Part shown: positions 32,401 through 44,195 of the stretch, piece after piece | How positions within the stretch are numbered: position 1 is the stretch's first letter | Layout of the letters: each line of letters begins with the position of its first letter | NCBI GenBank assembly: GCA_947247005.1 | Contig: OX365960.1 | Location: forward strand, 18,069,533 to 18,133,532 | DNA from: Spisula solida | Taxonomy: Eukaryota; Mollusca; Bivalvia; Venerida; Mactridae | Direction of reading: 5' to 3' | DNA length: 64,000 nucleotides | Program-made: the position numbers and the translations under genes | Notes under the pieces: generated by a model | Database searches by the model: none | Seen by the model: only the letters and a program-made list of their open reading frames with translations | Told to the model about the DNA's origin: nothing

Positions 32401-35400
32401 TTCTCAGATTATTCCGGAATAGTATGACCCCTGGTTCGATTATGGACATTCGCAGAAGTTTCTGGTTCAAGATGGGAATTTTTTTCACAATAATTGAGTT
32501 TGTTCAATCAAACTTAAACAATATTTTATTTATTGTAGGGTGAGTGTAATTATACGCTAGCTTGAAATATCCTTTAGTGGGTGTATGAATGGTTTGTTCT
32601 ATGTCTGACCCTCGCTTGGGTGGCAAGGTGCTGTGGACGTTGCCCGGCTATGGATTGTCTGTATGACAGTGAATCAAGTTAGGAACCAAAAAATGCAAAA
32701 ATAATAACGGGTCATCATGATTGTTTTAGGAGTTATTTTATGTCCTTGAATACACAAGTATGCCATCCCCCCCAAAAAAGAGTCAAACCAGGGACCTCTT
32801 GATTCATAGTCAAGAGCTTTATCCATTCGACCACTGTGCCACCCACAAGATAATATAATGAAGCAGTCAATACAGACGTAGCGATGTTGCACATGTATCA
32901 AAGTGTAGAAAGAATACCTGATGACTGTCGAACTGTCCTCCAGTAACGAGACCGTCACGTTTCAAGTAATTCCACGCTCCTTCCAAGAAACCTCCATTGC
33001 ATCTGAAGAATATATTTCTATGTATGTAATACCGTTCTTACAGAATGGTTTTATATGGCTACTTTACTCAATGAAGGTAGTTATGTGTCTAATTTTAGCC
33101 ACATGAACCTAAATTTCAGCCACGTAAATCAAAATTCTACTTTCGTTTTTTCTATTTAAACCCCCGCACAAAGAGTTGTAAAGGGGTATACTGGATTCAG
33201 CTTGTTCGTCCATCTGTCTGTCCGTAGACGCATTCTTGTGGACGCAACTCCTCTCACAGATGAACAACCGCAACATATAGATCAGATGAAGAAAGGAATT
33301 TGCGCTGTGATGAATTTTGGCAGAATTATGGCCCTTTGCCGGTGGGGGTATATTAGTCTGCCGAATGGCGACAGCTCTAGTTGGCGACAGCTCTAGTTTC
33401 AACTGGTTTGTCCATAAAAAGTAGCCACCTAAGTATACGTTTGTGGGCACGTCCATATAAATGTCCATGGAATGAGCATGTAACAAACATATATTTCTCA
33501 TGTTAGTATACAGTGTTACCAGTAACAACCCTTTTTGAATTGTTTTAGATCACTAGTCTTTAGAACCCATTGTGTCAAAGATAGGTCAATCAACACTCCT
33601 TTCTTATTCAGATTACAGTAAACTACCAACTCACATTGCCCCTCGGACAATAATTTGAGGGAATACGGTAGTCATTCACATCATAGGTCCAGACTACTTT
33701 TGACATACTGAGCTCAAAATCAATAGGGGCTATTGATTATTGCTGCCCAACCTACAAGGAAAGTTTAAGGTTCCTTAGGCACCAGCGTTCTCAAGTTCTG
33801 CGTGGAAAGGGTTTGGTTCACAGACAGGCGGACATACATTGTAATTATACACAGCAATATCACAGGTAACTGTATCATTGATTAAGATTTAATTTTTTTT
33901 ATTTTATTTTGTAAAATCTATATTAAAATTTATATATTCATAGTTATTTGTTTTCTCTCTTAATCAATGATACAATATGAGCAATATGCCCACTCATCAA
34001 AATGGGAGGGATATAGTAATTTAACATACCCATTACCACAGGTATGACAACATGTGGTCAGATCCTCTGCTGAAATATGTGCCGTCTGTTGTCCCTTACT
34101 CTGAATACACAATCTATCTGTTGCTGCTTCAACACATCCAAATGCCTGAAAATGTCAACATCCTTGTCAGTACATTGTACATACAAACTGTAGCAGACAG
34201 GGAACAAACATGGGACATCTCATCCAAAGACGCACCCTGCCTCTAGAACACGGCTCCCCTTGTATACGGTGGGGATACTCTACTTCAGGGGTGTCAATAG
34301 AGCCAAATAAAAAATCCTGAAAATCAAATGTGGCCGACCATTTTTGCCAAAAAAAGAGACCTTCAATCTCATTGTTTCCATATACTAGTATAACTCATTT
34401 TGTATTAAAGAAAATCCTTCAGAGCAAATTTATTTGATCAAGACTTTTCAGGAATATTGACAAGGGGTTCCACTAGCTTCTGAATCTGAAGGGTTGTTTT
34501 GATTGTTGACTCAACGTGAAGAGAAAATCAAAATCTTGAGGGTCAAAATGTGGCATTTTGGACATTTCAATGATCAAACAGGGGTGTTAACAGGGCAAAA
34601 TTAAAAATCAGGGAAATCATGTGCAGCCATCTAATTTTGCCAAACAAGAGACCTTCAATGACATTGTTTCCATAATCAACTCAGTTTATATTATACAAAA
34701 TTCTTCAGAGCAGATTAAATTGACCATAACTTTGACATTTCTTGAGATATTTTCATCAAATCACTTTTATTTTGTTCAGGAGCAATTGCCCTTTCAGGAA
34801 TGATTAATCCGGATTAATCAGGAAAATTGACAACCCTGATTAAAACCCCTACTCCCGAGTCAAATGGAACCCCTGTATTGACAGTCCCGCTACTTACCCA
34901 GCATGAGCCACAGGCTCCCTGATCTCTCACTTCCTTCAAGGATGGACAGTTTGGCCATGCGGTACGAGCATCAAATGTAGTAGGAAGATCCTTGGGGACC
35001 TTGATGTCCTTGACCGCTAATTTCATCTCTGGTGGGGCCTGTTTGGCTCCACACAAGTTACTGATGTAGTTCATCCTACCCTTGTATGGAACGTTCTTGA
35101 AGTTTTCTGTAGTTGCCTACAGTGATAGAAAAATTGAAAATAAAGCTTTTAATTTATTAAAGCAACACCCATCTTAAAATGATCTGTCAATTTATCTTAG
35201 GAGACATCAATACTTTCTTCACTTTCCCATTTTTGATTTCATGACTCCTATCCTTTAAAGCCAGACACCCGGCCAGGGGCGTTGCCAGTGATATACGGAC
35301 GTACACATGACTGTGTAACATTAATTTGAAAAGTAAAAATATAAATATGGCCCAATGTCATTAAAGTCCCAAATTTTCACTATCATGAGGACCCCCAACC

Positions 35401-36556
35401 ATGACCACCAACTTCAAGGCTTGTGTGTATAACATCAATTCAAGCCTGGCTACGCCCCTGCTGACAGGACTCAGGAGGGTATATGGTTAACAGTTTTGTT
35501 TGTTTGCTTGCGACTGAGACAGTTGTTTGTTTGTTGGCATTTAACTGAGACAGTCATAAGTGCATGGTCATTCAGCTTGGTCCCAAACAGATTGGCTAAT
35601 GACCTCTGACGACAGAGGGAAATGATGGTCTAAAGACTTTAAGTACATGTAATAACAAATATTTATCGTCATTTATTAATTTTGAACAATGTGTTCATAT
35701 GACTACCATTACACAATACAATGTACATAGATAACATAGTACAGTTCAGTTTGTTCTACTTAGATAAACTCCAGACCTCAAGGACTTGATATTTATTATT
35801 ACAGATTATTTAAATTATATCAAAAATTTCTTAACCTAGATATGTATCAAGTCTTCACCATAACATTATGACAAATAAGTGAGTTTATAATAATTGATCG
35901 GAGCTTGGACAATAGATGATTGATTGATCAATGTCTTTTTACAGAAAAATTAACCTGTCAGTTAGAATTCTTTTCATTACTACTTTTGTAAAATTTATAG
36001 CTTATTTCATACCCAGAATATTAATCATAAAATAATCATGATTATGGACAGCCTTTTTTCTTCATTAACCAATTGAATAAATATTATCATTAATTACAAA
36101 AAATCCACTATTATTGGTACCAAGGGAAATCACACGTACTGCATGATCTGCATCTGGTTTAAAAGTCATTTCAGAAATTTTCTATCAAATTCTATGTTTT
36201 GTTTTAGCTCCTATCATCAAAGATGTTTCAAATCATGTTGAAAATGTAATTTTGGATAAGAATTTTTGGATTTCAAAGTTGGATTAGTTTGTAGAGAACT
36301 GTTCATGCTTTCAATAATGCCAAACCATTGTTCTGTATGTCGTAATTTAGAGTAGAATTTCAGAAATGAATGTTTAAATTAGTTGTGGTGTGATTTTTTA
36401 ATTCTTTCTGGTAAAAATATATTGACCTACCTTCCAGGAGATATCATCACGAGCATTGTGATAGTTCACATACGCTTCACTGAAATAATCATCATGGAAG
36501 TCGAACCTGTAACTCCAGGCCACGCCGACCAGCGCTAGAAACACGAGAACCTTCAT
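29469..36556 (-). CDS. CTSB: Cathepsin B (papain-family cysteine protease)
   Basis: Seven coding exons on the minus strand: 36431-36556, 34898-35116, 34030-34145, 32918-33002, 31840-31984, 30622-30735 and 29469-29671. All junctions are GT-AG with matching phases, totalling 1,008 nt or 335 residues, the usual cathepsin B length. Residues 1-16 ([16 protein letters not shown]) are a signal peptide, followed by a short propeptide. The mature part starts near LPTTFDAR. Catalytic Cys114 lies in QGACGSCW, His282 in [11 protein letters not shown] and Asn302 in NSW. The occluding-loop pair His194-His195 (CDHHV) is kept, so dipeptidyl-carboxypeptidase activity is expected besides endopeptidase activity. 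The enzyme acts in lysosomes and may be secreted in digestion or immunity. A 5' UTR intron precedes the ATG (acceptor at 36559-36560). Confidence 0.95.
29830..30110. repeat. Diverged copy of the GTTCAGTAAACGCTTATGCC repeat
   Basis: It contains GTTCAGTAAACGCTTATGCC, GAAGCCTTGTCCATAA and AGGGGCCATAATTCTACAGT. It is related to 42789-43068 and 26528-26986, and lies in cathepsin B intron 6. Confidence 0.5.
30290..30511. mobile_element. MITE, ACTGTAAAATCA family, cathepsin B intron 6
   Basis: Inverted ends ACTGTAAAATCATTTTTGT and ACAAAAAATTGTGATTTTACAGT (trimmed here) enclose paired CCACAATAAAT / TTTGTGGG motifs. One end resembles the intronic part of the 111-bp array at 19544-19993. Confidence 0.6.
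31497..31681 (+). repeat. Dispersed repeat, CATTCAGCTTTTT family
   Basis: It carries TTTCAGCTTTTTGACA, GTTGGGCATTGTGCC and GGTTAAGTTTAGTGCTGCC, matching 690-985. It lies in cathepsin B intron 5. Confidence 0.6.
32776..32853 (-). repeat. tRNA-derived SINE head or tRNA pseudogene
   Basis: On the minus strand GGTGGCACAGTGGTCGAATG gives a box A (TGGCACAGTGG), an anticodon arm CTTGA..TCAAG with a 7-base loop, and a box B-like GGTTTGACTC. The acceptor and T-arm 3' strands are missing and a T/G run follows. It is not a working tRNA. It lies in cathepsin B intron 4. Confidence 0.6.
33158..33399 (+). repeat. TATACCCCCGCACAA-type repeat, cathepsin B intron 3
   Basis: It is the second copy of 17920-18179. 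It shares CCCCCGCACAA, GTCCGTAGACGCATTCTTGT and GACAGCTCTAGTT. The last 16 or so bases are duplicated in tandem. Confidence 0.62.
33861..33975. mobile_element. Foldback MITE related to 5337-5500
   Basis: The left arm CACAGGTAACTGTATCATTG and a right inner arm CTTAATCAATGATAC enclose an A/T-rich loop. The right outer end is lost or diverged. Confidence 0.55.
34286..34465. mobile_element. Truncated MITE, CAGGGGTGTCAA family
   Basis: It starts CAGGGGTGTCAATAGAGCC and runs to TTTCAGGAATATTGACA, where it abuts another repeat (GGGGTTCCACTAGC). It lies in cathepsin B intron 2. Confidence 0.6.
34579..34838. mobile_element. MITE, CAGGGGTGTCAA family
   Basis: It has ends CAGGGGTGTTAACAGGGC and AAATTGACAACCCTG. 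The interior CAGAGCAGATTAAATTGACC is shared with the other copies. It ends about 60 bases from cathepsin B exon 2. Confidence 0.7.
35274..35460. mobile_element. hAT-like MITE, CAGGGGCGTNGCCAG ends
   Basis: Perfectly placed inverted ends CAGGGGCGTTGCCAG and CTGGCTACGCCCCTG differ at one position. The CAGGGGCG terminus is typical of hAT elements. It lies in cathepsin B intron 1. Confidence 0.75.
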
Positions 36557-37134
36557 ATCTGAAATAAGACAGAAGATATTCTAAACGAGAATACATAGAA
36601 ATATCATGAGAACTGATAATGACTGAACAATTGGAAGAAAGCTAAAATATGGATTCCAACAATTACAGTATAACTCTCTCTATAGAGCAATAACCTCTCT
36701 ATAATAACACCTTCAAAATTTCCCTAAACCTATATTAACTATAAATTTAACCTCTGTAGAGCAACAACCTCTAAACAACGGCCAATACTTGCAGCTCCCA
36801 AAAGGTATTGCTCTTCAGAGGTTGAAGACACTGCCTTCACATATCATTTTCACTTTTCTACTAAATGTTTTTTTTAATATATATAATAATTTCCTTCATT
36901 TTTGAAATTTTACATTTCAAGGAAATAATTAACTCTTTATTCAAATGCATGCATAACAATCACACAGAAATTGCTCATCCGCAACACGGAAGAAAATATA
37001 ACTTTTTAGTCATGGCGGTTTGTTTTATATATATATTTTTTCTAATATTCCCAAATAATTACATGAAATTATATCAATCACACAGACAGACCGGTTTATT
37101 AAGAATCGTTTGATAAATAATAGTATTCACTTAC

Positions 37135-37195
37135 TTGTTGACAGGGATGTCTGTCCAAACTAAGTCGTTATCTGTAAACAGTGTTCTTTTATATA
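37135..37195 (-). promoter_or_regulatory. CTSB: Cathepsin B promoter and noncoding exon
   Basis: On the minus strand a TATATAAA box lies at 37188-37195. A GTAAGT donor at 37133-37134 ends a noncoding exon beginning near 37162. It would splice to the acceptor just before the start codon, at 36559-36560. Confidence 0.65.
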
Positions 37196-37428
37196 AACCC
37201 AAAACTTTGTCGTCACGAGACCAATCTGAACTGTTGAATATCACATGAGAGTCATATGACCGTCACGTGATGAAAGTTTGCTGCACGACACACAGTGTAC
37301 TAATATACGGATCACATGTGGCATACTAGTTAGATTAAATACTGATCGATTTATGGAACATACATTGGATGCACAAGCCAAATGACTCCTTTATATAATA
37401 GTGTGGGAACAATTTTTAGTTTCAATAT

Positions 37429-38895
37429 ACTTGGACTTTAAGGCTGCCTTTGACAAAGTTCCCCATAAAAGACTATTGTTAAAGGTATGGAAAATGGGAA
37501 TAAATGGGAAGATTTACAAATGGATAGAAAACTTCCTCGATAATAAGAAACAAAGAGTAATTGTTAATGGGAAATCTTCCCCATGGATTTCAGTAAAAAG
37601 TGGTGTGCCACAGGGGAGTGTGTTAGGTCCCATTCTATTCTCAATTTACATAAATGATCTTCCAGAAGCGTTTAACTGTACAGCCAAACTATTTGCAGAC
37701 GATACAAAATTATACTCTGTGGAGAGTGGCATTAACAATGAAAACCATCTCCAAGATAACATATTTAACGCCTGTGAATAGTTCAGAAAATGGCAATTGA
37801 AGTTCAATACAAAAAAATGCAAAACATTAAGAATAGTAAGTAAGTAAGTAAGTAAGTATGTGACTACTTTATGAAGGATAATGAAGGAAAAATTAATCTG
37901 ATAGAAAGAGTAGAAACAGAAAAAGATCTTGGAATAACCTTTGGTGGAAAAATGAACTTTGATAGTCACATTAACAAGAAAGTAAAACTAGCAAACAGAA
38001 ACCTGGGACTGGTCATGAACATACATGCCATGTTTGGCAGACCCCTTTGCGTGAGATTGGTGATGGAAATGCAGGAGATTTCATTAAAATGCAGGAGATT
38101 TTTCCTGCTGAATCTTTAGACTTAAAGTATTGAAGTTTATATGCTGTTTTTACTTATCTTAATTTGATGACAATACCATGCATGCTTCATGTAGCAATTT
38201 AAAGTAATATTTGTCATCATTTTCATAATGTAAACAAAAAATGTGAGATTCCAGTTTGTCCATGAAATGCGTGAGATTTGATAAATTGGCCTCTGATCAT
38301 GCAGGAGTAGAGTCTCAAATGCAGGAGACTCACGCATGATGCAGGAGATCTGGCATGTATGCATGAAAAGTTTTTCATGTTTGTCAAAAGAAATGTTTGT
38401 GATTCTGTACAAATCTCTCATTATAGACCTCATTTAGAATATGTGTTGCCTGTGTGGTCTCCTGGACTCAAAAAAAACACATCATATCTGTAGAAAATGT
38501 ACAAAGGAGGGCAACTAGAATGGTAAAATCTATTTCAAAAATGTCATATAAATTGAGACTCTTAAAACTAGGAATCCCAACATTAGAATACAGAAGGACA
38601 AGAGCAGACAATATTATACAGGTTTATAAAATTTTAAATGGGATTGATATAGTAGAAAAGGACAAAATGTTCACAATGCTAAACCAGAGTAATACAAGAG
38701 GTCATGCTAAAAAACTGTTCAAAAAGGGGGCCTTACTAAAACAAGACTTGGTACATTCAGTTATAGAGTTGTAAACATATGGAATAAACTAACCCCTAGA
38801 AGTTATAAATGCACCAACGGTTAACTGTTTCAAATCTAGATTAAATAAACTATGGAAAGTAGACAACAAATTTGATGCAGACTGCTATAAATAAA
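37429..38895 (+). pseudogene. Decayed LINE reverse-transcriptase fragment
   Basis: A 5'-truncated non-LTR retrotransposon. The first part encodes FKAAFDKVPHKRLL, SGVPQGSVLGPILFSIYIND and FADDTKLY, the conserved RT blocks including the catalytic DD. A TAG then interrupts, an (AGTA)n run (37838-37857) disrupts the frame, and a MITE splits it at 38020-38361. The remainder carries HLEYVLPVWSPGLK, VQRRATRMVKSI, LGIPTLEYRR and a final LNKLWKVDNKFD in shifted frames. These tail motifs are typical of CR1/Jockey-like LINEs. It is not functional. No target duplication was found at the outer ends. Confidence 0.85.
38020..38361. mobile_element. 342-bp MITE nested in the LINE, with 6-bp target duplication
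   Basis: Perfect 11-bp inverted ends CATACATGCCA / TGGCATGTATG are flanked by CATGAA on both sides (38014-38019 and 38362-38367). The interior has several ATGCAGGAGAT motifs and GCGTGAGA / CTCACGC inverted pairs. Removing it rejoins LINE coding sequence, so it inserted after the LINE. Confidence 0.88.
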
Positions 38896-39299
38896 TACAA
38901 AAAAGGGTCAGTACTTCGGGCAGGGTCTATAAAAAAAAATGACTAAGGCATGTAAATAGTTTTAAAGAATTAAGCCTTCATTGAACATTACATATGAAAG
39001 CAAATTTTTTAAAGAGTGAATCAAGTAGAAAACACATATGACTTTATATGAGTTTTAAATATATGTGAGAAAACACAAGACAGTTTGTGTGTGAAAAAGT
39101 GAAAAAAATAAATAAAATATCAATTAAGTGCAGAACCGGAAGAAATAAAATTGAAAATAAAAGAAAGGTGAAAAAAGGACCTACAAAAACTACATAGTTT
39201 ATTTAGTCATAAGACTATACTACGGTCTCGGAACTTCATGAACTTCATTGTCGTTCTATCAATGGTTTTGTATCTACAGTTCCGAGTCGTACAGTGTCA

Positions 39300-41440
39300 T
39301 GTCGTGTAGTGTAGTGTAGTATTGTTTTGTATTATAATACGGTGTTGCATTGCATTGTATAACATTCTTGTATTGCACACTATTGTATTGTATTGTGTAT
39401 ATTGCAGTCTTGCATCATATTTTAGTATTGTTTTGCATTAAAGTATCATATTGCATTAACTGTCTTGTATGTCTTGTATTGTACGCAATTGTATTGTATT
39501 ACAGTATTGTAATTAATTATAACAGTATTACTATTATTTTGTATAACAGTCTTGTATTGTATTGCATTGTTTTAAAGTATTGTATCGTATAACAGTATTG
39601 CATGGAAAATTTACTGTAATGTATTGCAAAAATGTCTTCCAGGTATCATATTAGATCTACTGTATTGCATTAGTCCAGTATTGTATAACAGTCTTGTATT
39701 GCATTAGTCCAGTATTATATTACAGTCTTGTATTGCATTAGTCCAGTATTGTATTACAGTCGTGTATTGCATAAGTCCAGTATTGTATTACAGTTATGTA
39801 TTGAAATGCATTAGTCCAGTATTGTATAACAGTCTTGCATTGCATTAGTCCATTATTGTATTACAGTCATGTATTGCATTAGTCCAGTATTGTATTACGG
39901 TCTTGTATTGCATTAGTCCAGTATCATATAACAGTCTTGTATTGCATTAGTCCAGTATTGTATTACAGTCTTGTATTGCATTAGTCCAGTACTGTATTAC
40001 AGTCTTGTATTGCATTAGCCCAGTATTGTATTACAGTCTTGTATTGCATTAGTCCAGTACTGTATTACAGTCTTGTATTGCATAAGTCCAGTATTGTATT
40101 ACAGTAGTGTATTGCATTAGTCAAGTATTGTATTACAGTCTTGTATTGCATTAGTCCAGTATTGTATTACAGTAGTGTATTGCATTAGTCAAGTATTGTA
40201 TAACAGTCTTGTATTGCATTAGTCCAGTACTGTATTACAGTCTTGTATTGCATTAGCCCAGTATTGTATTACAGTCTTGTATTGCATTAGTCCAGTACTG
40301 TATTACAGTCTTGTATTGCATTAGTCCAGTATTGTATTACAGTAGTGTATTGCATTAGTCCAGTACTGTATTACAGTCTTGTATTGCATTAGTCCAGTAT
40401 TGTATTACAGTTGTGTATTGAAATGCATTAGTCCATTATTGTATAACAGTCTTGTATTTCATTAGTCCAGTATTGTATAACAGTCTTGTATTGCATTAGT
40501 CCAGTATTGTATTACAGTCGTGTATTGCATTAGTCCAGTATCATATAACAGTCTTGTATTGCATTAGTCCAGTATTGTATTACAGTCTTGTATTGCACTA
40601 GTCCAGTATTGTATTACAGTTGTGTATTGCATTTGTCCAGTATTGTATTACAGTCGTGTATTGCATTAGTCAAGTATCATATAACAGTCTTGTATTGCAT
40701 TCGTCCAGTATTGTATAACAGTCGTGTATTGCATTAGTCCAGTATTGTATTACAGTCGTGTATTGCATTAGTCCAGTATTGTATAACAGTCTTGTATTGC
40801 ATTAGTCGAGTATTGTATTACAGTCGTGTAATGCATTAGTCCAGTATTGTATTACAGTCGTGTATTGCAGTTGTGTATTGCATTAGTCCAGTATTGTATA
40901 AGTCGTGTATTGCATTAGTCCAGTATTGTATTACATTCTTGTATTGCATTAGTCCAGTACTGTATTACAGTCTTGTATTGCATTAGTCCAGTATTGTATT
41001 ACAGTTGTGTATTGAAATGCATTAGTCCAGTATTGTATAACAGTCTTTTATTTCATTAGTCCAGTATTGTATAACAGTCGTGTATTGAAATGCATTAGTC
41101 CAGTATTGTATAACAGTCTTGTATTGCATTAGTCCAGTATTGTATAACAGTCGTGTATTGCATTAGTCCAGTATCATATAACAGTCTTGTATTGCATTAG
41201 TCCAGTATTGTATTACAGTCGTGTATTGCATTAGTCCAGTATCATATAACAGTCTTGTATTGCATTAGTCCAGTATTGTATAACAGTCTTGTATTGCATT
41301 AGTCCAGTATTGTATTACAGTCGTGTATTGCATTAGTCCAGTATCATATAACAGTCTTGTATTGCATTAGCCCAGTATTGTATTACAGTCTTGTATTGCA
41401 TTAGTCCAGTATTGTATAACAGTCTTGTATTGCATTAGTA
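39300..41440. repeat. Satellite array, 34-bp unit
   Basis: The unit contains AGTCCAGTATTGTATTACAG and TCTTGTATTGCATT. Neighbouring AGTCCAG/AGCCCAG motifs are 34 bp apart (for example 39981 and 40015). Variants swap TATTGTATTA for TATCATATAA and TCTTG for TCGTG. The first 300 bases are a looser TATTGTATTG-rich lead-in. I see no gene within it. Confidence 0.92.
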
Positions 41441-42310
41441 CAGTATTGTATTACAGTCTTGTATTGCATAACAGCATTGTTTTGTATAACAGTCTTGTAT
41501 TGCATAACAGCATTGTTTTGTATAACAGTAGTGTATTGCATAACAGCATTGTATTGCATAACATCATTGTATTGTTTAACAGCATTGTATTGTATAACAG
41601 AAGTGTATTGCATAACAGTAGTGTATTGTATAACAGTCTTGTATTGCATAACAGTAGTGTATTGTATAACAATAGTGTATTGTATAACAGTCTTGTATTG
41701 CATAACAGTAGTGTATTGTATAACATTATTGAATTGTATAACAGCAGTGTATTGTATAACAGTAGTGTATTCTATGACAGCATTGTATTGTATGACATCA
41801 TTGTATTGTATAACAGTATTGTATTGTATAACAGTAGTGTATTGTATAACATTAGTGTATTGTATAACAGTCTTGTATTGTATAACAGTCTTGTATTGTA
41901 TAACAGTATTGTATTGTATAACATTCTTGTATTGTATAACAGTCTTGTATAGTATAACAGTATTGCATTGTATAACATTCTTGTATTGTATAACAGTCTT
42001 GTATAGTATAACAGTATTGCATTGTATAACATTCTTGTATTGTATAACAGTCTTGTATAGTATAACAGTATTGTATTGTATAACATTCTTGTATTGTATA
42101 ACAGTCTTGTATAGTATAACAGTATTGCATTGTATAACATTCTTGTATTGTATAACAGTCTTGTATAGTATAACAGTATTGTATTTGTATAACCATATTG
42201 TATAACAACATTATATTACAGTATTGTATAACAGCATTGCATTACAGTATTGTATAACATCATTGCATTGCAGTCTTGTATTGTATAACAGTATATCATT
42301 GTATAACAGT
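41441..42310. repeat. Satellite array, 18-bp unit with 54-bp higher-order repeat
   Basis: Here the unit shortens to 18 bp (GTATTGTATAACAGTCTT and variants). From about 41930 to 42180 the units group in threes. GTATAG recurs at 41947, 42001, 42055, 42109 and 42163, 54 bp apart. Because 18 and 54 are divisible by 3, long stop-free frames appear on both strands. Their repetitive ITVLYC or NTLLLY products are not credible proteins. Confidence 0.92.
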
Positions 42311-42788
42311 ATTACAATTCACTGCTCACAGCATATTCCACTTCATACTGTCGATATAATCCACATATATTTATAAGGTCACCTGGATTATTAGACACAT
42401 AGTCACAAACAATGCACCGGCAAACAAGAATTTTCACATAGACCGTGGTACACTACATTTGTTTGCGATCCTTGGAGGCAGTCATAAGTCATTCGGCTTT
42501 CACTTGCCAGAATGGCCTCTGAATTTGATATAAGAGCCAGTTGTGTGATACAAAGGAGTCTGAGTGAGTTACCCTAGCTCCTTCCGAATAGACTCCTTGG
42601 TTCTTAAACATGCCCAATGTAAAGCACCGATACACACAGGACAAGATTCACCCCTGGCACACACCTCTACTACATAACCGTGTTCCAAAAACTGTTCTAT
42701 CATTAAAATTCAGCATAATTATGAAATTTCAAATGACCACAACATGGTCAATACTTATGATATTTTTCTTCATCAAATGCAATGTAAC

Positions 42789-43068
42789 AACAAGACTGCG
42801 TTCAATAAACGCTTATGCCCCCTGTGGAAGCCTTGTCCATAAATAAGTCTAAGTCCAAAATTAGGTCAAGGTGAAGGTTAAAATGGGGTTAGGTGATACT
42901 GGCGTGTGGAGAGTGTTCATACACAACATCCATGCAAGTATGAAAGCTTTGTAGCAAGCCATATTAATGCTAGAAGAAACGGTCAATTTGGGTTAACCAG
43001 GACGGACGGACGAACGGACGGACAGGTGAATCACTATATGCCTCCCCATCTATCGATAGGGGGGCATA
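42789..43068 (-). repeat. 280-bp repeat copy, AACAAGACTGCG..GGGGGCATA
   Basis: It begins AACAAGACTGCGTTCAATAA and ends CTATCGATAGGGGGGCATA, with GGACGGACGG inside. It is nearly identical by eye to 48949-49229 and related in inverse to 26528-26986. Confidence 0.75.
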
Positions 43069-43153
43069 ATTATCTTCTGAAGAAAAGATCATTCATCCCA
43101 GTGCAGTAGCTGCTGAAAAAGCGATTTCCGGATTATTCCGGATTTAGGATTAT

Positions 43154-43265
43154 TAGGCTCCCTGCACACAGCATATATAAAACAGACATTTTTAGGCTCC
43201 CTGCACACAGCATATATAAAACACCGACATTTTAAGGCTCCCTGCACTCAGCATATATAAAACAC
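43154..43265. repeat. 40-bp repeat x3 carrying a TATA-like motif
   Basis: AGGCTCCCTGCACACAGCAT followed by ATATAAAAC recurs at 43154, 43194 and 43234. Each unit contains CATATATAAAAC. No exon starts downstream on the plus strand, so promoter function is unsupported. Confidence 0.8.
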
Positions 43266-43962
43266 AGACAATCAGATGAATTGTACAAGTTTTATTAGTA
43301 TTCAGATCATTCATTGAATTCAATTAGTAATAAAATGCTATCATTATACTGGATAAAAATCTGGTGAGAAAAAAACTGAAGAAATAACTATACAAATGTC
43401 ATTTGTACAAACTGTAACTATAAAAATGGCTTGATTATTTACAATGTGGCTAATGTGACAACTTAACAAAATGCTCACTAAATCTTAAAATAAGATATTC
43501 AAAGTATGATACTATATAATATGCATAATGTAAGTTGTATAGACAGTGCACCCATGAAACAGTATGTTTATGGAGAAAATATGACCCATGAAAAAACCTT
43601 TATAATTTACTATGTAAAAATAAAGTATGCTTACTATTTTATGTTTTTATGACGAAACAAAATTACACTACAATTGAATTTTATCAATATATGGCATTAC
43701 TACATAAAATGTTTTAAATATTTAATGAAAAAATATATGTATATAAAGGGAAAATCACGACTACTTATAAGCCATTTGCGATTGCAGCTAAACTAACTTT
43801 TTCACACACACAAATGGGCAATGAGTACATTTATACAATTAAAGGGTTCTCACATGAAGGTAAGACAGAAATACTCTCTAGTCTGAATGTAACTTTCTAT
43901 GAGATACAATGCCTAAGGAAATGTACAAAATGTTATAAGTAATACGGATAAACAATATAAAA

Positions 43963-44195
43963 ATGACTCTCTAATTGGAGTCAAAAAAGGTCAGACTACA
44001 CAAAGAGCTCTCTAGCGGAAGGTAAATAAGTTATGGACAAGTGACTCTCTAATTGGAGGCAATAAAGGTCAGACTACACAAATAACTCTTTAAAGGAGGT
44101 AAATAAGTTATAGACAAAATGACTTTCTAATTGGAGACAATAAAGGTCAGACTACACAAAGAGCTCTCTAAAGGAAGGTAAATAAGTTACAGGCA
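43963..44195. repeat. 78-bp repeat, three copies
   Basis: GACTCTCTAATTGGAG starts units near 43964, 44042 and 44120. Each unit then has AAAGGTCAGACTACACAAA and GGTAAATAAGTTA. The copies differ slightly. Confidence 0.85.

Noticed and set aside
32776..32853. Functional tRNA gene
   Set aside because: Box A and an anticodon arm are visible, but the 3' halves of the T and acceptor stems are missing.
37401..38774. Intact reverse-transcriptase gene
   Set aside because: Stop codons, frameshifts, an (AGTA)n run and a nested MITE break it, and the 5' part is absent.
39600..41440. Regular 34-bp array as a CRISPR array
   Set aside because: There are no distinct spacers; the whole unit is repeated with point variants, and the surroundings are eukaryotic.
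41401..42211. Long open frames on both strands giving repetitive ITVLYC- or NTLLLY-type products
   Set aside because: They follow from an 18/54-bp satellite whose unit is divisible by 3 and lacks stops; several overlapping frames are open at once, so there is no protein-coding signal.
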